From: Trochalopteron elliotii
Taxonomy: Eukaryota; Chordata; Aves; Passeriformes; Leiothrichidae
DNA length: 64,000 bases
Direction of reading: 5' to 3'
NCBI GenBank assembly: GCA_024734555.1
Contig: JANPWX010000126.1
Coordinates: 2,892,011-2,956,010 of the forward strand
The notes under the pieces are model-generated. The model did no database searches and was not told where the DNA came from. It saw nothing but the letters and a program-made list of their open reading frames with translations. Each line of letters begins with the position of its first letter. The stretch's first letter is position 1. This document shows positions 26,001 to 38,000 of the stretch, in pieces. The position numbers were made by a program, and so were the translations under genes.

Positions 26001-29000
26001 GTTATTTTTAAAGTCTTGCTATAACTGAAGATTTGCTTTTTTAGTGTCTCAGTATCACTCTGAAAACCATAGTGTAAATAGTTCTACTGAACCATTAGGA
26101 TTAAAACCAGATTCTAAAACTAAAAATAGATTAGCCTTTAAAGTAATAAAAAATCAGTAATCTTCACTGTCAAATTATTTTACAATTTTGTTTCCTTTGA
26201 AATATACACTGTCTGAATTTCTTGGCACTGACTTCTTGCTTGTGATAGATAACATATTCTAATAGTGAATTCTAGAATTGCTGCTTTATTCCTGTAAGGC
26301 CACACGAGTGTATTATGCACAGCCATTCCTTAATGGGTGATCTCTGTAGACATGTAATTCCTAGGATAACGTGATAATTAAATAGCCCTTGCTTATCCCA
26401 TTAACCCGGGGCAAACTCAGTATGCTGGAGCCAGATGAATGCAAAACGACTCTGCTGTTCCTGGGCTCCAGCTAGGGATTTGTTTTTTGTTCATCAGTGC
26501 CTACATTTGTTCCAGGGAGCACACTGTTTGATGTTGGGTCTTGTGGAGGTCTTTCCCCCAGCTAATGCACTGAACAGCCTGAAACTGGGGTTTAAATTAC
26601 CATGGAGTTGCTGTGGACCTCTTGCTTTCCAAAGACAGTGCGAAAAGAGAAAGTTTTATTGACGTGGTTTCATATTTATTTCAAACAGATGTAATTAAAC
26701 CTGTTGAAGAAGACTGTGTAGCTTCTCTTTATTTGGGATCATGACTTAGTTTGTTTGGTTTAGCGAGGCTAAATGGAGCTAATCAGCTTTAAAGGAAAAT
26801 AAGCAGATTTTTTTATATAGAAATGAATGTCTGCATAGCTCTGTGCTGGTTAAACCCTATTACTTTCAATAACATCTAGTAGTAAGAATTAAGTAACATA
26901 CAAGCAGATATTAATAATGCTTATATTCTTGGGTTTTTAATTTTTCACTTTTCAAGGTTAATCCCTTGTTTCCACATTAATCTTTCTCGGTGCCCATCTC
27001 CATCTTTCTCTAAGGTTTCTCTCCACTACCATGCCAGCCTTCCTGCTTAGGAACCTGCTGGTTTTGCTGGCTATGGCCCACCCTGCAGTGCCTCCACCTG
27101 AACTGGATGTTCTTTATTTATTGCTGCTGGGCACATGGAGCCCTCCAGTCCCTTTTCTTGAATAACATCTTACACTGTGTTCTTCCTAACTTACTGAATC
27201 TGGTTGTCGTGTACACCTGTTAACCCTGATAGGGAGATGGGGGGGGTGTGGGGGTTTATTTCAGAAGTCATCAACTGACTTTTCCTTTAGAAGCTTGAGA
27301 GTGGATAAAAAGGCCTTGTTCTTCTGGCTGAAGGTGGGTCTCCTTTCCTGGTTTTAATTACATCCTACATCTCTGAGCATGTGTTGGAAAATGTATTGGA
27401 GGAGTTGTCTTATGTCCTTGAACACACAGCTAAGGAACAAAGCCGCTGGAGAGTGGGTAGTTCTGTAAACAGGAACAGATACAATGCGCCGGGGATGATG
27501 CATTTGCTGCAGCAGTTGAAATGATGAGCAGCAAGCCCTGTGTACAATTGCAGGCTGTTGAGAATCTGCCAAAATATTTAGTTTACCCTGCACAACTCAC
27601 GTAATGGCTTGTTGGTTCTTTTCAATTGAAAGTGTTTCAGTTACCTGCTGAGTAAAATGGCCAAACTGTTACTGCAGGGACCTGCCGTCTTTGCTTACCT
27701 GAGTCATGTATCACATACGTCTCGAATTAAAACCCAGAGAAAGTTTAATAAAATGAAATCTACCTTTGCTTGCATCTTTCACCAGTACTAACTATTGCTC
27801 CTGATCCTCAGGCTTGACAGGGGACCAGCGAACTTACCATGGGAAGGAGAATGTGGACTCGAGGCACAGTCGAGGGAGGGGAGGAGAGACCACCCGCTTC
27901 CACACCGTCAACGTGGCACAGCCTGTCCGCTTTAGCAGTAAGTTGCAGACTGGGAAATCTGGCCCATCTTTCTGCTAATTAATTTAGAAATTTAGGCTAT
28001 TTTTAAATGAAAAGGTAATAGTCTTTTCTCTTTCATAGCTTTTTGACCAAACTTTCACATGCAATGCTATTTCAAGCGTTTGTGCATTTCTTTTATATCT
28101 GTCCTGCATGGTTTATATAGCAAACCAGTACATGCAAAGAATGCTATGTCCCTGTTAATCCTCTTTTTGTGAAACCAGTGTTTCAATTTTCTGTTACAAC
28201 TCATTGCAGTTACAGAAAACAGAATAAAGAGGCTTGAGAACAGAACTGTGAATTGCAATGAACAGAATACAGTTTCTGAATTTAAAGTTTCTTAGGTAAT
28301 GCAAAATGTGCAGATGCTAAAATCATATTTCACATCTATTTTAAATGTCATCCTCATGTCCTGTGATTCTCTCTATTAGTAACTCATCACCTCCAAGAAT
28401 GTCAGTCAAAAGCCCATGGGCCTGTTTCATCCACAAATGCCTCAAGGCTTTGTTTCAGGTTCCCTCAGTTGAGTTCATTGAGAGAAAACAGAGACAGCTT
28501 CACACCATCACCTTCTTACTTCCTAAAAATCTGCTTTACAGTGATGTTTTTTCCAAAGCAACCAAGAATTTCCCCAGAAGTCCTATTGTCTTTAATGATT
28601 GACTCTGGGAGCAGGATTATGTGAGTTCTATTGAGACTGTAAGAGTAGGTTGAAAAATTCACAGCAAGTTGGATGTGTTACTAATCACCTAATAGAAAGA
28701 TACAGTCATTAAATTGGCCACCTCCGGGGTTTTTGTGCTGCTTATTTTTGCCTGGATTGATCAAATTTATTTGCTTTATAAAGATGTGCAGGGAATGTCT
28801 TCCACAGTGTATAGTCAATCTTAATTAAAGATTTTAACAGCTGTGACAATGTGATGGAACTTCACTAGAAGCTTCATCTTTTTTAAAACATGTAAAAAAA
28901 AATCAGCATTTATCAGGAACTGTAGTAAAGTAAGTCTTCAGGGATCTGTGATGTGTGCACCTCCTCCTGCGGAGGTGAAGTGTGCACACTGTTGTGATTA

Positions 29001-32000
29001 TTGATTAAGATGCATTACCTTAAAGATCCTAATTTGGGGGGAATGGTTTCCCTTCTATTCTTCATGTTTCCTAGGAAAGTGCCCAACAGGATGGCACCAC
29101 TATGAGGGCACAGCCAGCTGTTACAAGGTGTATTTAAATGGGGAGAACTACTGGGATGCTGTGCAGACATGTCAGCGGGTGAACGGATCCCTCGCCACCT
29201 TCACTGCAGACCAGGAGCTGAGGTTCATCCTGGCACAGGAGTGGGACTTGGAAGAAAAAACATTTGTCAGGAAGGACCAGCGAAGGTGAGTAGGAAGAAA
29301 AGGACAAAGATCTCATGTTACAGAGAATGGTTTCTGTGTGGTACAAAGACTGGTGGTTCAGTTTGTGTAGAAAATCTCATGGTAAAATTGACATCAGGTG
29401 AAGAAGCCAGTGTGAACATGCTGGTTGGTAGTGCCCCATCTGCAGTGTATGTTTTAATTAATAACAACAGATAATTCAATTCATCAGAGTCTGTTTATCA
29501 GCAGAGTCTTCTTATCTTTAGGTTGTCTTAGCAATGTACAGGTATTCTTGAACTGCATTAGGGAAGGTGGATTTAACAATGACTGCTGCTGCACTACTTT
29601 GTATAGAAATAATTATTTAAATTTTTCAACGAGATTTTCATTTCCATGAAGTACCCGTAGCTCTAACAAAGAGCAACTTTGAGATAGGAATGAAATAAAA
29701 TGGCATTTTGAGTTGCAACTACCATGTTTGGGTAGCTTTAGATATTTCATTCTGTTAGCTTACAACAAACAGTTCCTTCTTTTTCTGCATGTGGGTTTTT
29801 TGTCACTCATGGGCTGTCATGACAGATCACTGGAAGTGGCTGAGTAATGGTGTATTTCTGTCTCTGGAGAGTTAAATGGTTTCAACCAGAACAATCTGAC
29901 CTAAGTTGTTTATGTTCAGGAATACTTGACTTCTGGATGCTGCTGTGTGATTTTTGGGTTTGAGATACTGAAGTGCTGCCATGACAACAGAATAAGGTGC
30001 TGCTTATGAGTAGAGATAAAAGACAAAGTTAGTTATAATTTGTAAACCTAGAAAACTACTAAGTATTTCATTAAGTACTTTCATCTGTTCCTCAGCTGTA
30101 GTCTCACTACATTACCAATGTTTGGGGCCAGAAAGATGAGGAAAAAAGTCATCAGAATTTTTTGAAAATTAGCTTTTACATATGAACACATTAGAAGGTT
30201 CTGTGTAATTTAATTTGTTACCATGTTTTTGGCCTGTGTCTTTAGATTATGGCTTAGTTTGTTTTTCAGGTTCTGGGTGGGATATCAGTATGTGATCACC
30301 AATCGAAATCACTCTCTGGAAGGTCACTGGGAAGTAGCTTATAAAGGTGAGTCTCTCAAATTACTGCTTAGTTCAGTGCCCATGGAAACTGCATTAAAGC
30401 ATGAATATGATTTGCAAGAACACCATGACTTCTTTCACTGATAGTATTGAAATAGTGTAGGTGAACTGCTCCCCTTTACAGGGTAGAAGTGGAACAGTTC
30501 AATACTCAACACACATCTTATTTTAAAGTTTAAGAAGTTTTTAGGGTTTTCACGCTGGCATAAAAAGAACATGTGTCAGTTTATTTGGGCTTTCCCTTTG
30601 ATTAAGATGAGGGAAAGGAAACTACTCTGTAATTTCTCATTCTTTGTGGTGGATGTTTAGATGAACTGCTGGTTCCTGGTTCTAGTATTTGCAGACTAGT
30701 GTGGCATGTTTGGAGGTTTTAGCTTTTTAAACATCGGTAGAATTTTATATACTTTATATATAAAACGACACACTTGAATTTTGCAGAATTTACACAGATT
30801 TTTTCTTTTTGAAGTATTTCAGATAGTTTACTTAAACCATGTCAGAATTTGCATAATCCCAGAAATATATCTCATTTTATATGAAAAACTGAACATTAAT
30901 TTGATGGGCATCACTGGCTAAACCCTTTCAGTTGCAAAACAAGCGGCTCCCTCTGCTGAAAATGCAAAGTTATGTTTCTACATGGGTTTTTTTTAGCTAA
31001 TTCAGTCGAGAGATTAGTTAAAGTCATAATATGAACTCTTATGTGTACAGTTGCCTGTGTAATTCCTGTTGTGGTTTAGGTAATGGAAAACTTATAACAA
31101 AGGTGTTGTTTTTTAAGCATTAGTACTGTGAATTCCAGTGTAGCATTTGGAAACTAATCTAAATAGTTTTTTTTCTCACCCATGGTTTTCAGTATGTATG
31201 GAAAATGTGGAAGGAAAACTTTCCTTTAGGTACAGACACATAATTATGATCAGAATTTTCAAACGGTTGGGTCTTGAAAAATACTTCCTTTGAGACATGA
31301 ATACAAAGATTCTCCTTAAAAGGACCTTTCTTTGCTCTTTAGAAAGCTGACTGCACTGCCATCTGCTGACAGTGGTCACAACAGGCAGGCATGAATTAAA
31401 AAAAATCATCATAACTTTATCATTAGTTTTATTTATTTAATTATATGAATCTAAACCTTCTCAATACCATATAATCTTCTGTTTTCAAGCTTTATATTTA
31501 AAAAAGAAATGCCTCTAAGAAATAAAGTACATAGTAACATTCAGTAGTTTGTGAGAAACTTTTCTTAGGCTTGTATTGAGGCAGACTCTGAATTCCTAAT
31601 ATCTGTTTGAAAAGTGATTTAGAGTTCCATAGCTTGAAAATTTTAATTTATTGTTGTGACATGTGGAACGTAAAACCTCCAGAAAATGCCCTCAACACCT
31701 TTTGTACTGTTTGGAGCCTATCACGTTGCTGTTTCATGAGTTGAAAGGACCTGGTGCATCCCTTCAAATGTGGAACAGCTCTGTGGGGGCTGCACGGGTG
31801 GATGCACATCTTTGGAAGCACTGGTGGTGCATGGAGTGCCAGGCACAAGATTGCTGTGTGGGCTCTTGCTCCACTGGTAGCAACTGTGACCAAACTCAGC
31901 GTGGTTTGAGGAGGTGTATAACTATTGTCAGGCAAACCCCATGGGGCTTTGTGAAGCAGCTCTCGTGGAGATGTTGGAGTATCACTTCTCCTGGTTCAGT

Positions 32001-35000
32001 GACAGAATTACCCAGGACTTTGAAAGCAGCAGCCTCTTTTCTGCATGAGTCACCCCTTCCCTCCCAGCTGTTTGCCTTCCCCCAGAGCAGTGCTGCTAAT
32101 GGGAGCTGAAGCTGGAGGACTCTTTGTATTGGAGTTGGTGTGCACGAAGTGAGTGATGTTACAAAGCCTCTCTAAAGCTTTACATGTCCACAGGCTGCTT
32201 ATGCCAATGTATCTTGTTCCAGGCTCTTCAGAAGTGTTTTTACCCCCTGACCCTATCTTTGGTACGGCTATGTCTGAAAAGGAAAACGTTCTTTGTGCCC
32301 AGCTCCAGTGTTTCCATTTCCCTACTCTCCGGCACCACGGTTTACACAGCTGGTATGCTGAAAACTGCTATGAGAAATCTTCATTCCTCTGCAAAAGGAG
32401 TAAGTTGGGTTCAGTTCAGTGTGAACTGTGTTGTATGTTTAAATATGCATTTAATAAGTAGCTGCAAATTGTTCCATTACCCTCTCTAATTTTTGCCCAG
32501 TGAATTAGAAAAAAAAAAGGGTGGAGTTATATTTCTGCTTGATTTTAATAAATAGGATCATCATAATGTGTGGCTGTCACACAGTACAGAGTTTTACTAA
32601 AAAATCATTAGGCAGCAGTATCAGCCCCAAAATAAACCTGGGCAAAAAAGTTTTGTTTTGTTTTGGGTTTTTTTTAATACCTTATTAGTAATCATTGTTC
32701 CTAAGTTATTAATTTAACATTAAAATGACGAAACACTTATTTCTGGTTTATTTAGAGTATAGCAAACTCTACTAAATTCTTTCCAGCCAATTTTTAGAAC
32801 TGGAGGGGAAAGATAAGTGGAGCTCACTGACTTAAAAATGGAAAAAAAAGGTTTTTGTTCTGTATCTTGCATTCCTGTACTCCAAAAGCCTTGATACCAG
32901 CAGAAGTATTTTCACTATTGTGAGGTAATCTTAAACATTACCTGATCTAGATGGTGCTTCTTTGCAAGGAGAAAAGTTGTTTGACTTGAGGATTATGAAG
33001 GGTGCAGCTGACTGCCAGAGGGCAGCCTCATCCTCCTCAGAGGTTTTTATGACCAGATTAGATAAAACCCTGAGCAACCCATTGGGACATCATGGCTGAC
33101 CCTGCTTTGATCAGAGACTGAGCTGGAGACCTCCTCAGCTCTTTTCCAGTCTTACCTTCCCTATGGACCCTGCCAGCTGATCTGTGCACAGGGTGGAGGG
33201 GACAGGCCATCCTCCATGAACAGCCATTTCAACTGCCAGATCCCAGCACTGATTTCTCTCTCTGGTTTTGACATCTGCCTTTGGGTCAGTGGGCAAAAGG
33301 CAGCTAAGCTTTCCCTGCTGGGCAGGGATGAGGATGCTGCTAGGACAGTGGAAGTACTGTTTCCTGGCTCCCTTTTTAAGTCCTGACCTGTTCAAAGGCC
33401 TTGAAATTTGGCCTAGAAAAAATGCAGCTTTTCCTGATGCCAGGAAAGAGGAAGGGAGCTGCAGCAAGCTTTGGCAGTGGAGGTTAAGCTGCTCAGACCA
33501 TTTGCTTTCCTCTGTCTTGGAGATGATGCTTGGAAGTGTGTCAGTTTAAATACCTAAAATTCACCTTGTCAATGAGCTGAAAATCATCTCTGTGTCCCTG
33601 GAGACCATCCATTATCCTTCCTACTCCCTGGAGATCCCTTTCCAAAGTTCTTTAACGTGAAAGCCTGGATTTTAACTGGTGGTCTGCTTATGTTTACAAA
33701 TCACTTAATGCAACAAATTAAGCTGGATCCCATGGATATTGAAGTGCCTTTCTGTTCTAGGCCAGACTTGTGTTGATATCAAAGACAACATTGTCGATGA
33801 AGGCTACTACTTCACTCCCAAAGGGAATGATCCCTGTTTGAGCTGCACGTGTCACAACGGTGAACCTGAGATGTGTGTGGCTGCTCTGTGTGAGCGGCCC
33901 CAGGGCTGTCAACAGTATCGGAAGGACCCCAAGGAGTGCTGCAAATTTACCTGTTTAGACCCAGGTAAGACACTATTGCTACAGGTTTGTCAGTAAAAAG
34001 CTGAGTGCTCAACTTGGGTGTGTTTGGGTATAGCTTTGTTGGAAACAACACATCCTTGCAGTGCTGCTACATGGCTGGGTACAACCAACCCGTGGGGAAA
34101 GGTCTCAAATCATGGGAAACACTTCAGGCTGTGGCTGGAAATGCTACTTAGAAAGGAGAAGCAGTAGTTTCTTTTCAGTTTGGAGAGGAACAATACTGTG
34201 GGTTTTTAGTAAAGCATCTGGTACATTTCCTTTGTCATGTTTAGTTGTCATGAAAACAAAACACTTTTCTCTTAAGCGCTAATTAAGCATCTTTTTCTGG
34301 TCATGAGCATATTTATGTATGTGGAAGTTTTCACACAGGGATCATGTGGGAAGCAGAGTTTTTAAATATATAGAGTTTTAATAATAATCAGGACCTGCAA
34401 CCTCAGTTATTGGATTTGGCGTATCAGTGCAGGTTTTTGTTTTGCATCATTAAAGTCAATGAAGCTGACTTTGAACTGTTTGTCAGTCACTGTTTTGGGG
34501 TGCAGATTTTGGGGAGGTTATTTTTCTGTACAGAAATGAAATGTAGCTTATTTGGAGTTCACTGTGAGGGTGGTAAGATGCTGGAGCAGATTGTTTGTGG
34601 AATTGCCTTCTGTGTGGATATGCAGTGCCTGATTGGACTCTGTCCTGGTCAACCTGCTCTGGCTGATGCTGCTTGAACAGAGGTTGGACTGGGTGATCTC
34701 AGGATGTTCCCTTTAACCTCAACCATTCTGTGATACCAGGGTTTTCTGGTATTTTAAAAGAACCTAATCTTATCTGAGTGCATTAAGAAACTATTGTTCT
34801 GAACTCCAGTGGAAAACACAGAAGATCAGCTCTTCCCATCAGAGGCATCTGTTTCAGTCTGTTACAAATAAAGGGGTGCTTATTGGCTTCCAAATTTGCA
34901 GTCTTACTGGTTCTAACTAGAGAAATTAATCATTAAAGGACACTGTCTCTCCTTGTGCCACATTTGTTTTGAGGGCTAAGCTTAACAGATGTTTGCAGCT

Positions 35001-38000
35001 AGTGAGGCAGGTCTGTCAGTGAAAGAGTGGGGGAAAAGCAGAAGTCTTCCTCCCACTCTTATCAGCTGAGTTAAGACTTAGGCTTCACTTTTTTTATCTT
35101 CAGGAACAGTGTCAGCAAAGCATCATCCAGCAGACAGGATAAGGTGACCTGGGATAACCTCGTGTCGTGTTCTTTAATCCTTGCTTATTGCTGTGGGTCT
35201 TAACTATTTCATGAATACTGATTTGGAGAGTGTATTTTACCTCATCCTTAAGCTCTTCTTCTGTATTGATGCTAAATGAGACTCTTTCATTATACTCTTG
35301 CTTGAAGTGTTCTGCTGGATTTTTCAGTAACTTAGTTTTTTAGAGAGGAATTTTCAAGCAGTCATCCAACTTCTTTCATCATGAAGTTACTTCAGCTAGT
35401 GATAAACACTGAAAAATTTAAATTAAACATTTCAGTTTTCCTTCTGGGTGTTTATAAATGACTATTCCAGATGACAAAAATTAATGAATTACTTTCTTTA
35501 ATCAGCATGTATTTATCTTTGTCCAATTCTTTCATGTATCTTCCCTAAGCTCTGTTGCAAAGGAAAGAAACCAGTTTACTAATCAACAGTAAGTAAATTA
35601 ATCACCCAAGGAGAGACCTGGGGAAATAAATCCTGCTGTTGGGTTGGCAGGTAATCAGCTCTTGCAGCGTGAGTGGGTGAGCAATGATTACAAGTGGTAG
35701 CAAATATTACTGAAGGACTTAGTAGTAGGGGGATTTTTCAGTGGTAGGAGTAAGCTGAGCAATCACAGCTATACTCACTTAAAAGATGCTTCTCCTCATT
35801 TAGCCAAAGATAAATAGCAGAGGAATATTTTGAAACCAAGGTAGTCTGTCTATTGCTGCTCCATGTTGTGGTAGAAAATAATTTTTCTGTTGTGGCTCTT
35901 GTTTAGACAGACCTGCAACTGTGAAAAGGTAGTAGAAGAAATAGAATACTTGGAAAGAACTGATGTGCCAAAGCTTTTCTAGTGGCTGAACTGGTGGAGT
36001 TACAGGGCACTGCTATATTGAGGGCAAAAACAAGTTTTCTGAAATAATTAGTTTTGTATTTATGTGTTCTTCAGGTGTCTTTGGTGGTCTCAATCCCACC
36101 CTGGAGTCCATGCCCACTTCCTGCCACTCATTCTTGCACCTGCACTGTACTGTGATATGGTTCTTTCTCACAGAAAAGTGCTGCCCTATCTCCACCTCTC
36201 TCTTCTCCAGACAAATCTTGTTCTTTCTCATGACATGTTAATACCAACAGTCCTTGGTTATTAACAACAATTCTCATCTGTTTTTACTAACAGTCCTTGG
36301 TTGGCTCCACAGCCACCTGGTTTTTGGTGTTTGAGACATACACATGAGTTCTTTATCTGGGAATTTAGAGATCAAAAGGATCTCACTTTGGACTCCTGTT
36401 TATAGGGTCACAAGAGAATGGGCTCTAGTTGTAGTAATTTTCCATCCTGGCTACAATTTAAGTCAGTAACTTTCTTTAAAGATGCAATAACAAAAATACC
36501 ACTCCAAGTGGATTGTTATTCAGGCAAGAAAAATAAGTTTCTAAGGCTGTTCATTAAAAACCAGATGTTCATTAGACACCTGTTAGTTCCTGGAAACAGA
36601 CTGTTTCTGATAAGCTCAAGAGGGCTTAGTCCAAGTGCAGCTCATCAAAGCTAAGGTTCTAATGAGCATTTCTCAGATCATAGTGCAGCCTGCAGAGGGG
36701 AGATGCACCACCAGAATCCATCCCACGACTAAAGCCAGCTTCTCTGGGCCTCTGCCCCATGTGTATATTTTATTAAAGGCACTTCAGTCCTCCTGACAGC
36801 CTTGACTATTCTGCAGTGATCATGGTGGCATCATCACAAGCTGGAGGAGGAGCAGGGGCAGGTGTGTGGTGTTCAGGAGGCTGTGCTGGCTGGGAGGTGT
36901 GTGACTGCATCAGTGGAAGCTCTGTCAGCGACAGTTGCTAAAAGGTTTGACAGCACCCAGGCTTTTGTGCTGCACAGCCGGATCTGAGAGGGTGTAATGT
37001 TCCAGCTTTATGCCTAGTGCACTATTAAATGAATTTCTTGTTGCCAAGAAGGCGTTATATAATAAATGCCAGCCTGTTAGCCATGTACTGAAACGACAGA
37101 AATTAGGGGGATTTTTCTGTTACTAGCATGTGTAGCAAACTAATACTTAAAATTTTTGTGAGGCTTTTAGCCTTGTTTTATAAGGAATCTTTGATAGAAC
37201 TTCAGTTGCTGTTAGTGAAAGGAAAAGTATGGAGTGAGCTATTGCAACTGGAATGGGTGTGGGAAAGGAGAGGTGGCCAGGATCTGTCTGGTTCCTCTGG
37301 GAAGTGGCCCTGCAGTGACTGGGAAGAGGGGCCATCCCTGCTAGTGCTTGTGTCCTGCAGCAGCAGGTGACCACATTGTGAGGCCACCTCATCTGTTTCT
37401 TACCCACCCTAAGCCGGGTACATTTCTCATTCAGGACTCTTTAATGGGGAGTTGGTGCAAAGAACACAGTACATCATCTTTAGGTCATTTTTCTTTGTGT
37501 AGAGTAACCTGTGTGTGTGTGTGTGTGCATGTGCTGCTTAGGCATAACCAGGTGTGATTAGTTGAATGGTAAAAAATTAATGCCTGTTGTGCTTGTGGTG
37601 GTGGTGCTGGGAGTACAGTGGTGGTTTGTTTGCAACAGCCTTCTCAGTGTGGATCTGGTTAGCAATGGGATAGAGCTCTCCAGCTTCTGAGCTCCTGGGT
37701 CTGGTTTTTGTTCTGCCACTCACTTTTGATATGACTCTAGGAAAAGGTTTAATTCCCATTCACCTTAATCTCATCAGTTCCTGAGTGATGATTACCATGT
37801 TCCTTTCACTGAGTGCTGCTAACCAATGTACTGGTGTCATGAGGAATTTAGATAGCCATGTCTGGGTGACAGTGACATGTTCAGAGATTTTTTTAGTGGA
37901 AATGGAAGGGTTAGGATGTTATGTAGTGTATAGATAAGCCAATTCTCAAGCCTTTTCCTCTTTAGTATAATATCATCAGCCATGCAAGGGAAACAAGTGG

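Noticed and set aside
33012..33024. CTCF-like CTGCCAGAGGGCA in intron 6
   Set aside because: Only 11 of 13 consensus positions, next to a CR1 relic; too weak to list as a feature.
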